A stretch of DNA of 16,168 nucleotides. Source: CAYZIB01 sp964478425. Its GTDB lineage: Bacteria > Bacillota_I > Bacilli_A > Acholeplasmatales > WRBM01. Below, piece by piece: positions 5,084 to 13,540 of this stretch (position 1 is its first letter; every line of letters begins with the position of its first letter). Location: the NCBI GenBank assembly GCA_964478425.1, contig CAYZIB010000022.1, positions 1-16,168 of the forward strand, read 5' to 3'. Both the position numbers and the translations under genes were made by a program. The notes under the pieces were generated by a model that was not told where the DNA came from, did not search any database, and saw only the letters and a program-made list of their open reading frames with translations.

Positions 5084-5111
5084 ATTATATCATATTATTT
5101 TTTTAATTCAA
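5084..5111 (-). promoter_or_regulatory. Promoter of tRNA-Leu
   Basis: On the minus strand TTGAAT (5111-5106), a 16-bp spacer, then TATAAT (5089-5084) preceded by TGA make an extended -10 promoter. The start should fall about 7 nt further on, inside the dyad and roughly 19 nt before the mature tRNA 5' end. Confidence 0.7.
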
Positions 5112-5117
5112 TAAAAT

Positions 5118-6809
5118 TTACATTCTTTCAAGTGGTAAAATTCCTAATAAATTCATACCAGATTCAAGAACTATTAAAGTTGATTTTATTAAAAGTAAAT
5201 TTGTATTTAAATTTTTAATGTCATCACAAACAATTTTTTCTAAAGCATAAAATTTATTAAATAATGATGCAATATTTAATAAATATTTAGCTATAATGCT
5301 TGGTGCATTTTCATTAGCTGCTTTTAATGTTGTTTCTTCATATTTAGCAAGCATTTTAATTAATTCAAAATAATGTTCTTTTAAAAATAATTCAGAATTA
5401 ATATTATTAATATTTAATTCATTATTTCTTAAAATAGATTTAATTCTTACAGCTGTATATTGTAAATATGGACCAGTTTGACCTTCAAATTTAAGCATAT
5501 TTTCTAAATTAAATTCATAATCTAATGTTCTATGATTTTTTAAATCATTAAATACAACTGCTCCAACACCTATTTTATTTGCAGTATCTTCTTTATTTTC
5601 TAATGTTGGATTTTTTTCATCAATTTGTTTTAAAGCCATATTACATGCTTCATCTAATACTTCTTCTAGTTTAACAACTTTTCCTTTTCTAGTACTCATT
5701 TTTTTACCATCTTGTAATACTAAACCAAAATTAATATGATATATTCTATCAGAAAAATCATATCCCATTAATTTTGTTAGTTTTGCTAATTGTTCAAGAT
5801 GTAATTTTTGTTCATTACCAACAACATAAAGCATTTTATCAAAATTATATGTCCTATATCTATATAAAATTGCAGCTAAATCTCTTGTCATATATAATGA
5901 TGCACCATCACTTCTTTTTATTAATGCAGGAATTTCTCCTTCTCCTAAAAATACAACCTTAGCACCATTATCTTCAACTAATAATTTTTTATCATCTAAC
6001 TCTTTTACAACATCATCCATTAAATTATTATAATAAGATTCACCTTTTGTAGATTCAAATTCTACTCCAAGTTTTTTATACATTCTATCAAATTCTTTTA
6101 ATGATTCATCTTTAAAATATTGCCAAAGCGCTAAATATTTTTCGTTTCCATTTTCCATTTCTTTAAAAACGAATCTTGCTCTATCTTCTAATTCTAATGT
6201 TGCTTCATCATGGAATTTAACATAAATTCTAGTCAATTCTTTAATTGGATTATTATTTAATTCTTCTTCATTACCCCATAATTCATAAGCAACAATTAAC
6301 TTACCAAATTGTGTTCCCCAATCTCCTAAATGGTTAATACCTATTACATTATAACCTAATTGTTGATATATTTTTTTTAATGAATGTCCAATAATAGTTG
6401 AACGTAAATGTCCTATAGTAAAACTTTTAGCAATATTAGGAGAAGAATAATCAATACAAATATTTTTACCTTCACCATAATTACTTTTTCCATAATTAAT
6501 ATCTTCAGTAATTATTTTATTTAATATATTATTTGCTAAACTTTGTTTATTTAATATTACATTTACAAATCCACCTAAAATATTAACACTTGAAACTAAA
6601 TCTAAACTAGATAAAACATCTTTTACCTCATTTGTGACTTCAGGTAAAGGTTTTTTAATTTGTTTCATAACATTAAAAACAGGAATGCTAATATCTCCAA
6701 GTTCAACTTTTTTAGGTTCTTCAATAATAAAATTTAAATTTTCATCATAAATATTATTAAAATGTAATTCTAATACATTTTTAATTTCTTTTTTTATTTG
6801 TTCTATCAT
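5118..6809 (-). CDS. argS: Arginyl-tRNA synthetase
   Basis: This cytosolic class I synthetase charges tRNA-Arg with arginine, using ATP. At 563 aa it has full family length. The N-terminal ArgRS-specific additional domain occupies about 1-110. The HIGH-type motif lies in SPNIAKSFTIGHLRST (123-138), followed by the conserved NHLGDWGTQFGK (159-170). The KMSKS-equivalent MSTRKG is at 371-376. The C-terminal helical DALR anticodon-binding domain includes EGQTGPYLQY and ends in the typical LLGILPLERM. The ATG at 6809 follows AAAGGTTGGTG. It lies 45 bp downstream of the thioredoxin-like gene, with a hairpin in between and no recognisable promoter of its own, so read-through from that gene is likely. 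Confidence 0.98.
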   Translation of the reverse strand: MIEQIKKEIKNVLELHFNNIYDENLNFIIEEPKKVELGDISIPVFNVMKQIKKPLPEVTNEVKDVLSSLDLVSSVNILGGFVNVILNKQSLANNILNKIITEDINYGKSNYGEGKNICIDYSSPNIAKSFTIGHLRSTIIGHSLKKIYQQLGYNVIGINHLGDWGTQFGKLIVAYELWGNEEELNNNPIKELTRIYVKFHDEATLELEDRARFVFKEMENGNEKYLALWQYFKDESLKEFDRMYKKLGVEFESTKGESYYNNLMDDVVKELDDKKLLVEDNGAKVVFLGEGEIPALIKRSDGASLYMTRDLAAILYRYRTYNFDKMLYVVGNEQKLHLEQLAKLTKLMGYDFSDRIYHINFGLVLQDGKKMSTRKGKVVKLEEVLDEACNMALKQIDEKNPTLENKEDTANKIGVGAVVFNDLKNHRTLDYEFNLENMLKFEGQTGPYLQYTAVRIKSILRNNELNINNINSELFLKEHYFELIKMLAKYEETTLKAANENAPSIIAKYLLNIASLFNKFYALEKIVCDDIKNLNTNLLLIKSTLIVLESGMNLLGILPLERM

Positions 6810-6830
6810 AAAAAAACACCAACCTTTAAA

Positions 6831-6850
6831 AAAAAGGCATACGCCTTTTT
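6831..6850 (-). terminator. Hairpin with U tract between the thioredoxin-like gene and argS
   Basis: AAAAAGGC (6831-6838) and GCCTTTTT (6843-6850) form an 8-bp stem around a 4-nt loop, and on the minus strand the T run continues past the stem. It looks like an intrinsic terminator in both directions. Because argS has no visible promoter after it, it may act as a partial terminator or attenuator. Confidence 0.7.
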
Positions 6851-6854
6851 AAAA

Positions 6855-7403
6855 TTATTCTTCATTATCGATTAAATCAACACATGTTCTTAAAAAATAT
6901 GACCATTTAATATTGTCTTCATCATCAATATAATCATCACTATTTAAAACTACTTTGCCATCTTTTAAAACCCATAATTGAGGAGTTCCATTAGGTTTAA
7001 TATTTCCTTCAATATTTTCAGTTAAATATTTACTATCTGAATCACTTAATTTATATGAATCATTTGATTGTAAATAATAAATTGTTTTTACACCAGCATC
7101 ACTCAATTCTTCATTAATTTGACCGATTGCTGCTGCACAATTTGTACAAGTATCTGTTCCATAATAAACAAATACATATTCATCACCTTTAGCAAGTTCA
7201 ACAACTTTTTTAACTTTAACTTGTTTTAAAATATGATCTTGTTGTAAAGTATTTCCTTCTTGTTTTGCATAAGCATTATAAATTTTTTGTTGTTGATTAG
7301 GTAATAATAACACAACAACAATAGCTACTATTAAAAATGTGATTATTGATGCGAAGATTAAATTTGTATTTTTTACTTTTTTATATTGATTAATTTTTGC
7401 CAC
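6855..7403 (-). CDS. Membrane-anchored thioredoxin-fold protein
   Basis: The predicted protein is 182 aa. A short positively charged N-terminus precedes one transmembrane helix (about 14-36), then an extracytoplasmic thioredoxin-like domain. Its CTNC active-site pair is at 86-89 (C86, C89) and it has a cis-proline-type loop NGTPQ with P141. This suits a thiol-disulphide or bacteriocin-transport-accessory-type protein outside the membrane, but the substrate is unknown. I chose a GTG start at 7403 because GGAAG lies 7 nt upstream of it. An in-frame ATG at 7421 has no ribosome binding site, and the GGAAG would fall inside the gene. A strong promoter (TTGATT, 17 bp, TATAAT preceded by TGA) lies just upstream. 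The gene probably leads a transcript that continues into argS. Confidence 0.85.
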   Translation of the reverse strand: MAKINQYKKVKNTNLIFASIITFLIVAIVVVLLLPNQQQKIYNAYAKQEGNTLQQDHILKQVKVKKVVELAKGDEYVFVYYGTDTCTNCAAAIGQINEELSDAGVKTIYYLQSNDSYKLSDSDSKYLTENIEGNIKPNGTPQLWVLKDGKVVLNSDDYIDDEDNIKWSYFLRTCVDLIDNEE

Positions 7404-7443
7404 AATATATCTTCCTTTCATTGATTAATTAACATGCAAAATA

Positions 7444-7472
7444 ATTATATCACTAGAAAATATAAAAATCAA
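7444..7472 (-). promoter_or_regulatory. Promoter of the thioredoxin-like gene (and perhaps argS)
   Basis: On the minus strand TTGATT (7472-7467), 17 bp, TATAAT (7449-7444) with TGA immediately before it. The start near 7437 leaves a 34-nt leader to the GTG at 7403. Confidence 0.75.
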
Positions 7473-7531
7473 ATCATTTTTCAGTTATTTTACTTTTTTT
7501 TATTAAGTAATTAAAATATATAAATTATTGT

Positions 7532-7559
7532 TTGTTTTATATTTTTTTTATTGTATAAT
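7532..7559 (+). promoter_or_regulatory. Promoter of glgA-glgC
   Basis: A perfect TATAAT (7554-7559) stands 16 bp after TTGTTT (7532-7537), giving a start near 7566. The -35 is weak. It diverges from the promoter of the thioredoxin-like gene about 60 bp away. GAGGTGA precedes the glgA ATG. Confidence 0.6.
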
Positions 7560-7591
7560 TAAATTAAGAAAAAAATTATTTGAGGTGAATT

Positions 7592-9022
7592 ATGAAAATC
7601 TTATTTTCAACAGGTGAATGTGCTCCTTTTGCTAAAACCGGAGGATTAGCCGATGTTGCAGCTGCTTTACCGAAAGCGCTTAAAAAGAAAAAAAATGATA
7701 TAAGAGTAATCATGCCATGTTACCAAAAAATAAAAGAAAAATATGATTTAGAATTTGTAACATATTTTAATTTTTATTTAGGTTTTCAAAGCAAATATTG
7801 CGGAATATTTAAATATGTTTTAGACGATGTAATATATTATTTTATCGATAATGAACAATATTTTTTACGCGGTTCGTTATATGGATATCCTGATGATGGA
7901 GAAAGATTTAGTTATTTTTCAATTGCAGTATTAGAAGCAATTGAAAAATTAGATTTTTATCCTGATATATTACATGTAAATGACTGGCATTCTGCTATGA
8001 TTCCCCATATATTAAACAAAAATTACAAATCAAAACCAAAATATAGCAATATAAAAACCTTATTATCAATTCATAATATTCAATATCAAGGTGTATTTCC
8101 TAAAGAAATGGCAATATTATTAAATTTAAATTTCGATAGTGTAATGGACTATGATGGAAATATAAACTTTTTAAAAGCAGGTATTATGTCAAGTGATGCA
8201 ATTAATACTGTAAGTAACACATATAAAGAAGAAATATTAACTGATCAATTTTCTTATGGATTAAAAGATGTTTTATATTATAGATATGATGATTTATATG
8301 GCATTATAAATGGAATTGATACTTCTATTTATAATCCAAAAACTGATCCAAATATTTATAAAAATTATTCAAAAGATGCATTTATAAAAGCTAAAAAATT
8401 TAATAAGAAAATGTTTCAAGAAGAATTCTGTTATCCAAAAGAAATGAATGATGCTCCTTTAATATCTTTAATTTCAAGATTAACAGATCAAAAAGGAATT
8501 GACCAATTAATTCCTATAATTGATGATTTAATTGTTCATTCAAATGCTTACTTTTTCTTTATGGGATCAGGTGAAACTTTTTTAGAAAATTATTTTAATG
8601 AACTAAGTAAAAAATATTCAGGAAGAATTCATGTTTATGTTGGATATAATGATTCTATAGCTCAAAAAGCATATGCTTCTTCTGATATGTTTTTAATGCC
8701 AAGTAAATTTGAGCCTTGTGGACTAGGTCAATTAATTGCATTAAGATATGGAACAATTCCTATTGTAAGAGAAACAGGAGGATTAAAAGATACTGTAATT
8801 CCTTATAATAAATTCAGTTTAGAAGGATATGGATTTAGTTATAAAAATTATAATGCTTTTGAGTTAAAAGATACTATTTTTAGAGCTTTAGATGTTTATA
8901 ACTTTTATCAAGAACAATGGAAAAAAATTGTTAAAACAGCAATGGCTCTTAATTTCGGATGGACAGAATCAGCAAAAAAATATGTTGATTTATATAAAAA
9001 AATAATTGGGAAGGTGAATTAA
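7592..9022 (+). CDS. glgA: Glycogen synthase (ADP-glucose-dependent)
   Basis: A GT5-family, GT-B-fold glucosyltransferase that adds glucose from ADP-glucose to the non-reducing ends of alpha-1,4-glucan in the cytosol. At 476 aa it is full length. The N-terminal ADP-glucose motif KTGGLADV starts at K15. Conserved HVNDWHS, SIHNIQYQG and NTVSNTYKEEI stretches follow, then ISRLTDQKGIDQL at the start of the C-terminal domain. The GT-B motif EPCGLGQ begins at E374, followed by RETGGLKDTV. The ATG follows GAGGTGA. glgC starts one base after the glgA stop, with its ribosome binding site inside the last glgA codons, so translation is likely coupled. No glgB, glgD or glgP is seen next to it. Confidence 0.97.
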   Translation: MKILFSTGECAPFAKTGGLADVAAALPKALKKKKNDIRVIMPCYQKIKEKYDLEFVTYFNFYLGFQSKYCGIFKYVLDDVIYYFIDNEQYFLRGSLYGYPDDGERFSYFSIAVLEAIEKLDFYPDILHVNDWHSAMIPHILNKNYKSKPKYSNIKTLLSIHNIQYQGVFPKEMAILLNLNFDSVMDYDGNINFLKAGIMSSDAINTVSNTYKEEILTDQFSYGLKDVLYYRYDDLYGIINGIDTSIYNPKTDPNIYKNYSKDAFIKAKKFNKKMFQEEFCYPKEMNDAPLISLISRLTDQKGIDQLIPIIDDLIVHSNAYFFFMGSGETFLENYFNELSKKYSGRIHVYVGYNDSIAQKAYASSDMFLMPSKFEPCGLGQLIALRYGTIPIVRETGGLKDTVIPYNKFSLEGYGFSYKNYNAFELKDTIFRALDVYNFYQEQWKKIVKTAMALNFGWTESAKKYVDLYKKIIGKVN

Positions 9023-9023
9023 T

Positions 9024-10259
9024 ATGGAAGTTTTAGTTTTAATTTTAGCAGGAGGAAGAGGAACAAGATTAGATATTTTATCAGAAAAAAGATCTAAACC
9101 AGCAGTCCCATTTGCAGGGAAATTCAGAATAATCGATTTTGCTTTAAGTAACTGTTGTAATTCTAATTTATATAATATTGCAATACTTACGCAATATTTA
9201 CCTATGTCTTTAAACGAACACATTGGTGTTGGTAAACCATGGGATTTAGATAGACGTGATAGTTCTGTTACATTACTTCAACCAAGTGAATATTGGTATG
9301 ATGGTACTGCAGATGCAGTTTTAAAAAATATTGCATTTATTAAAAGAAATAATCCTAAATATGTTTTAATTTTATCGGGAGATCATATTTATAAAATGGA
9401 TTATCGTAAATTAATTAATTACCATAAAGAACAAAATGCTGATTTAACAATAGCATGTAAAGTAGTTAACCATGAAGAAGCAAAAAGATTTGGAATTATG
9501 GAAACAGACAAAAATAAACAAATTATTGATTTTGAAGAAAAACCAGCTAATCCTAAATCAGATTTAGCAAGTATGGGATTATACTTATTTAATACAGATG
9601 TTTTATTAGAAGCACTTACTACTACTTTTGAAAAAAATTTAGATTTTGGTAGTCATATTATTCCAAAATTAATCCCTCAAAAAAAGGTTTTTGCATACGA
9701 ATTTAATGACTATTGGAAAGATGTAGGAACATATGAATCATATCTTGAAACAAGTTTATTATTGACAAATCCAAACGCTAAAGATTATTTAGATATGTAT
9801 GATAACAATTGGAAAATTTATACTCGTAGTGAAGAATTACCATCAGCAAAATTCTGTAAAAACGCTAAAATATCATGTAGTTTAGTATCTAATGGTTGTA
9901 TAATTGATGGTGAAGTATTAAACTCTGTTATAAGCCCTGGTGTTGAAATTAAAAAAGGTGCTGTAGTTAAAAATTCAGTTATTTTAAATAGATGTATTAT
10001 TGGTGAAAATGCAAAACTTGATTCAGTAATTTTAGATAAAGATTGTAAAATCGGTAAAAATGTTATCATGGGAACTGGTGATGATTTAACACCAAATAAA
10101 GAAAATCCTGAAGTATTATATAGTGGAATAAATGTTTGTGGTAAACATGTTATTATTCCAGATGATACTATAGTTGAAAGAAATTGTAGAATATTCTCTA
10201 CTGCAAATCCTATTTCACCTAATTTAAAAGTAATTAAAAGTGGAACAACTTTAAGATAA
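9024..10259 (+). CDS. glgC: Glucose-1-phosphate adenylyltransferase (ADP-glucose pyrophosphorylase)
   Basis: It makes ADP-glucose and pyrophosphate from ATP and glucose-1-phosphate, the regulated first step of bacterial glycogen synthesis. The product feeds GlgA encoded just upstream. At 411 aa it is slightly longer than Bacillus GlgC. The N-terminal nucleotidyltransferase signature LAGGRGTRL is at 9-17, then KRSKPAVPFAGKFRIIDF. WYDGTADAV, the catalytic-region LSGDHIYKMDY, FGIM and NDYWKDVGT follow in order. The C-terminal left-handed beta-helix shows hexapeptide-like repeats (VSNGCIIDGEV, NSVISPGVEI, NSVILNRCIIGENA). These features argue for an active GlgC rather than the non-catalytic GlgD. 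AAGGTGA upstream lies within glgA. Confidence 0.97.
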   Translation: MEVLVLILAGGRGTRLDILSEKRSKPAVPFAGKFRIIDFALSNCCNSNLYNIAILTQYLPMSLNEHIGVGKPWDLDRRDSSVTLLQPSEYWYDGTADAVLKNIAFIKRNNPKYVLILSGDHIYKMDYRKLINYHKEQNADLTIACKVVNHEEAKRFGIMETDKNKQIIDFEEKPANPKSDLASMGLYLFNTDVLLEALTTTFEKNLDFGSHIIPKLIPQKKVFAYEFNDYWKDVGTYESYLETSLLLTNPNAKDYLDMYDNNWKIYTRSEELPSAKFCKNAKISCSLVSNGCIIDGEVLNSVISPGVEIKKGAVVKNSVILNRCIIGENAKLDSVILDKDCKIGKNVIMGTGDDLTPNKENPEVLYSGINVCGKHVIIPDDTIVERNCRIFSTANPISPNLKVIKSGTTLR

Positions 10260-10287
10260 AAAAAAGAAGATTTTTTCTTCTTTTTTT
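10259..10287. terminator. Bidirectional terminator between glgC and the nitroreductase gene
   Basis: An A run, GAAGA (10266-10270), a 5-nt T loop, TCTTC (10276-10280) and a T run (10281-10287). Flanking A and T runs extend the stem. It overlaps the stop codons of both convergent genes and serves both strands. Confidence 0.8.
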
Positions 10288-10807
10288 ATTCGATATAATT
10301 TTTAGAAATTCTATTTGGAATTTCTTTTTTTTCATATTCTTCTTCTGTTTTACCTAATATAACTCCACAACATGGTTCAAAATCATCCGGCAAATTTAAT
10401 CTAGCTAGTAAATTTTTATTATTATTTAAAGCACTGATTGCTCCCCATATATAACAACTACCAACATTTAAACTTGTTGCTGTTAAAGCTATATTATGAG
10501 CCATAATAGCCGCATTAGAATACATCACATTTTCCATATTAGACATTTTTTTAGATGAAATTACAATTAATGTTGGAGCGTTATACAATGGTTTTAAATT
10601 TGGATTATTAAACATTAAAGTCGCATTTTTTTCAATTTCATCTAAAAATAATTTATTAGTTATTATAGATAAATATAAATTTTCATATTGTTTTAATCCA
10701 ACAGGTGACGCATCACATGATTTTAAAATAATATTTAACTCTTCTTTAGTTATATTTTCTCCAGTATAACTTCTTATTGATTTTCTTTTTAAAATTGTAT
10801 CTTGCAT
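10286..10807 (-). CDS. Nitroreductase family protein
   Basis: This 173-aa flavoprotein is of the FMN-dependent nitroreductase family, which transfers electrons from NAD(P)H to nitro or other small compounds; the physiological substrate is unknown. Evidence is the N-terminal FMN-phosphate-binding RKSIRSYT motif (8-15), NAPTLIVISS in the mid-domain, the SNAAIMAHNIALTATSLNVGSCYI helix region, and the C-terminal GVILGKTEEEY with downstream basic residues. Length is typical of the short family members. GGAGG lies 5 nt before the ATG. It is the last gene of a probable three-gene minus-strand unit, 38 bp after the lipid kinase gene. No link between its chemistry and lipid synthesis is evident. Confidence 0.9.
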   Translation of the reverse strand: MQDTILKRKSIRSYTGENITKEELNIILKSCDASPVGLKQYENLYLSIITNKLFLDEIEKNATLMFNNPNLKPLYNAPTLIVISSKKMSNMENVMYSNAAIMAHNIALTATSLNVGSCYIWGAISALNNNKNLLARLNLPDDFEPCCGVILGKTEEEYEKKEIPNRISKNYIE

Positions 10808-10845
10808 AATTGCCTCCTTTTTAATTATTATATCATAAAAAATTA

Positions 10846-11688
10846 TTATGCATTTACCTCATATTCTAAAACATCTAAAATTGTTTCACCATCAATTTGT
10901 AAAGGTCTTGGATTTTCAAAAATTACTTTAATATTTTTACCACTAAATACACTAACATTTTTAGTTTTTAATACATGAGTACCTTTAAATATTTTAGGGA
11001 AAATCAATAAAGTTTCTAATTTTCCGCTACCATGAAAAACCATTGTAGATACTAAATTACTACTTCTTTCTTGATTAGGTGTTGGAATCATTCCACCACC
11101 ATAATATTTACCTTTCATTGTTGGGGCAAGCCAAACCTTTTTAAAGTTATATTCTTTACCATCAACAATTATTTTTGCATTTGTTGGTTTATAAAAAAAC
11201 ATTAATCCTTTTATAGCAATAGTTGTATAATTTATTTTTTTTATATTTAATGCACGTTTTTCATCACCTGTTTTACAACAATATCCATCTATACCATAAC
11301 CTACACCATTTAAAAATTTATATTGTTTACCATTAACTTTAACAGTTGGCAAATTTATTAAATATTTATCTAGTTTTATAAAATTTAGATTATTAATATC
11401 ACTTATATCTCTATAAAAATCATTTCCACATCCTGCTGGATAATAATATAAATTATCAGGTAATTTCAAATTATTTGTGTCATTTATAAATCTATTTAAT
11501 GTTCCATCTCCACCTAAAATTATAACTACATCATCACAATTTAATGATAAAAAAAAGTCTTTATAACAAGATATTTTGGTAATATCTATTAACTTATGTT
11601 CATTTTTTATCATATCTTTTAATATACTTTCAACTTTTTCATTTCTGTTACGATTTGAATATGGGTTATATATTATATATTTTTCCAT
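10846..11688 (-). CDS. Diacylglycerol/lipid kinase family protein (DagK/YegS type)
   Basis: This soluble lipid kinase is likely to phosphorylate diacylglycerol or a related lipid at the membrane, returning it to phosphatidic acid. At 280 aa it carries the N-terminal IIYNPYSNRN strand, the nucleotide-binding GGDGT at 59-63, NGVGYGIDGYCC in the central region, a PNQERSSN-like segment, and DGET at 266-269 near the C-terminus, as in DgkB/YegS proteins. AAAGGAG precedes the ATG by 8 nt. The gene begins 13 bp after the PlsC-type acyltransferase, which makes phosphatidic acid from lysophosphatidic acid. The two enzymes meet at the same metabolite, which supports a shared phospholipid role. Confidence 0.9.
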   Translation of the reverse strand: MEKYIIYNPYSNRNRNEKVESILKDMIKNEHKLIDITKISCYKDFFLSLNCDDVVIILGGDGTLNRFINDTNNLKLPDNLYYYPAGCGNDFYRDISDINNLNFIKLDKYLINLPTVKVNGKQYKFLNGVGYGIDGYCCKTGDEKRALNIKKINYTTIAIKGLMFFYKPTNAKIIVDGKEYNFKKVWLAPTMKGKYYGGGMIPTPNQERSSNLVSTMVFHGSGKLETLLIFPKIFKGTHVLKTKNVSVFSGKNIKVIFENPRPLQIDGETILDVLEYEVNA

Positions 11689-11701
11689 TTTAAATACTCC
11701 T

Positions 11702-12409
11702 TTATTTACTTAAACTTTCATAAACAATATTTCCTATTTCTTTTGTATCTAAATTTAAAATATCATCTTTAGGTATTAATTTAACAATATCTAAATAGAT
11801 ATCAGATTTATGAAAAGGGAAATTTTTATGTATTTTACAAACATCACTTAATTTTACAACAACAATATCACTATTAGCCATTTTTGCTATTTTAAATACT
11901 CCATTATGAAACATTAATAATCCTTCTTTTTTATTTCTTGTTCCTTCTGGATAAACACCTATAGATACTTCTTTATTATCTAATAAGTTTTTAGATTTTT
12001 TTAATGTTACAAGTGCATTTTTAGGATTCTTACGATCTATTTTTAAAAAACAACATTTCCTAATTATTTTACCAAAAATTGGAATCTTAAAATTTTCTTC
12101 TTTTGAAAGATAACTAATATTATATTTTTTTAATACATACCATGTAATTATCGGATCAAAATTCGATTTATGATTCCCAACAAATAAAATATTTTTACTA
12201 TCTGGAATTTTATCTAAATTTGATGTATGAATTTTTATGCGCATAATTTTTATTCCAATAAATGTCCATAAATTTAATAAAAAGCGATAAAATTTACTAT
12301 GTTTTGTATACTCTTTATTTTTTATAAATAAACTTAATAAAAAAGTAAAAAATAATAAAACAATTAATAATGGCAACACTAAAATTAAACTTATAATCCA
12401 AATAATCAA
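11702..12409 (-). CDS. plsC: 1-acyl-sn-glycerol-3-phosphate acyltransferase (PlsC family)
   Basis: This membrane enzyme transfers an acyl group to lysophosphatidic acid to give phosphatidic acid. At 235 aa it has an N-terminal hydrophobic anchor (2-29), the catalytic HX4D motif in GNHKSNFD (H80, D85), FGKIIRKCCFLKIDR as motif II, YPEGTR (153-158) as motif III, and a downstream VVKLSD segment. The start is unusual: the frame opens with TTG at 12409 and an in-frame stop lies just upstream. The nearby ATG (about 12424) is out of frame and hits a stop. GGTGGTGGT just before the TTG is the only possible ribosome binding site. Starting at the next internal Met would remove the membrane anchor. Probably first gene of the operon with the lipid kinase. 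Confidence 0.9.
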   Translation of the reverse strand: MIIWIISLILVLPLLIVLLFFTFLLSLFIKNKEYTKHSKFYRFLLNLWTFIGIKIMRIKIHTSNLDKIPDSKNILFVGNHKSNFDPIITWYVLKKYNISYLSKEENFKIPIFGKIIRKCCFLKIDRKNPKNALVTLKKSKNLLDNKEVSIGVYPEGTRNKKEGLLMFHNGVFKIAKMANSDIVVVKLSDVCKIHKNFPFHKSDIYLDIVKLIPKDDILNLDTKEIGNIVYESLSK

Positions 12410-12482
12410 ACTACCACCACCATTTTATATTTTACAATAAACACATCAATTCAATTTCAACTAAAAATCAACAAAAATTGAA

Positions 12483-12508
12483 AAAAAGGTATAAAAATAT
12501 ACCTTTTT
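12483..12508 (-). terminator. Terminator of the two-component operon
   Basis: AAAAAGGTATA (12483-12493) and TATACCTTTTT (12498-12508) form a perfect 11-bp stem with an AAAA loop, abutting the histidine kinase stop codon. On the minus strand a T run follows. It separates the kinase gene from plsC. Confidence 0.85.
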
Positions 12509-13540
12509 CTATAATTTAACAATAAATCTGCAACCTTTAGGAAATAAATTTTCAACTTCTATTTTGCCATCAACTAAATTTAAAATTTTTAATACCAGTG
12601 AAAGTCCTAATCCATTTCCTTCTTCTTTATGTGATGAATCAGATTGATAAAATTTATTAAAAATATACCTTTTTTCATCATTTGAGATTCCTGGTCCAAG
12701 ATCATCAATAATAAAATTAATTTTATTATTTTTATATAATAATTTTATTTTAATAATACTATTATTAGGACTAAATTTAATAGCATTATCAATTAAATTA
12801 TTCCAAACATGTATCATTATACTTTCATTACCATAATAATTAATATTTTCTAAATCTACATCAAAATCGATATTCTTTTTAGACCATTTTGGTTCTAAAA
12901 ATAAAATTGATTGTCTGATTTGTTCATCTAATGAATAATTATTTTTTTTAGTATCAATCGATTGATTATCAACTTTAGATAATAATAAAATATTTGCGAT
13001 TAACTCATTCATTCTTTTTGAATTATAAATGATTTTTTCTATATATTTTTCTTTTTCATCTTCACTTAAATCTTTATCTTGTAATAAAGTTGCATATCCA
13101 TCAATGGCATTTAATGGTGTTTTAAATTCATGAGAAACATTTGAAATAAAATCAGATTGGATTATTTCAGTTGATTTTAATTCTTTCATCATCAAATTAA
13201 AATAATGATACATATCTTCTATTTCATCGATGATACTTTTTTCTTCTACTAAAACATCAAAGTTACCATTAGCAACCTCATTCATTAATTTTTTTAAATT
13301 ATTAATTGGAATTAAAATAATTTTACCAATAAAAATTGATAATATAACACCTATTATAATACTTAATATGATAATTACTAATATAGTTGGAAGTTCTTTA
13401 TAATTAGATAATATATTAGTAAGTATTAATGATAAACTTACAGTAATAGCGACAACTATACTTGTAAATAAAACAAAATAAAAATGAAAACTTTTCCTTT
13501 TTTTACTTTTCCAGTTTTTTACAATATTTATTTTTTTCAT
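12509..13540 (-). CDS. Sensor histidine kinase
   Basis: This 343-aa membrane kinase has two transmembrane helices (about 19-42 and 52-75) joined by only about 10 residues, so there is no real extracellular sensor domain. A HAMP linker (about 76-125) follows, then a HisKA domain with the phospho-acceptor in SHEFKTPLN (H137), and a HATPase domain with the N box (NLIDNAIKFSP), G1 box (DDLGPGIS), F region and G2 box (EGNGLGLSLV). The very short loop suggests sensing at or within the membrane, or through another protein. Its ATG overlaps the response regulator stop as ATGA, so the two are translationally coupled. The stimulus is unknown; the flanking genes do not reveal it. Confidence 0.95.
   Translation of the reverse strand: MKKINIVKNWKSKKRKSFHFYFVLFTSIVVAITVSLSLILTNILSNYKELPTILVIIILSIIIGVILSIFIGKIILIPINNLKKLMNEVANGNFDVLVEEKSIIDEIEDMYHYFNLMMKELKSTEIIQSDFISNVSHEFKTPLNAIDGYATLLQDKDLSEDEKEKYIEKIIYNSKRMNELIANILLLSKVDNQSIDTKKNNYSLDEQIRQSILFLEPKWSKKNIDFDVDLENINYYGNESIMIHVWNNLIDNAIKFSPNNSIIKIKLLYKNNKINFIIDDLGPGISNDEKRYIFNKFYQSDSSHKEEGNGLGLSLVLKILNLVDGKIEVENLFPKGCRFIVKL

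Noticed and set aside
5774..5962. Short plus-strand frame inside argS
   Set aside because: It is antisense to a well-conserved part of argS and has no ribosome binding site.
8990..10069. Minus-strand frames inside glgC (8990-9223 and 9818-10069)
   Set aside because: They oppose conserved glgC coding sequence, show no recognisable protein features and have no start signals.
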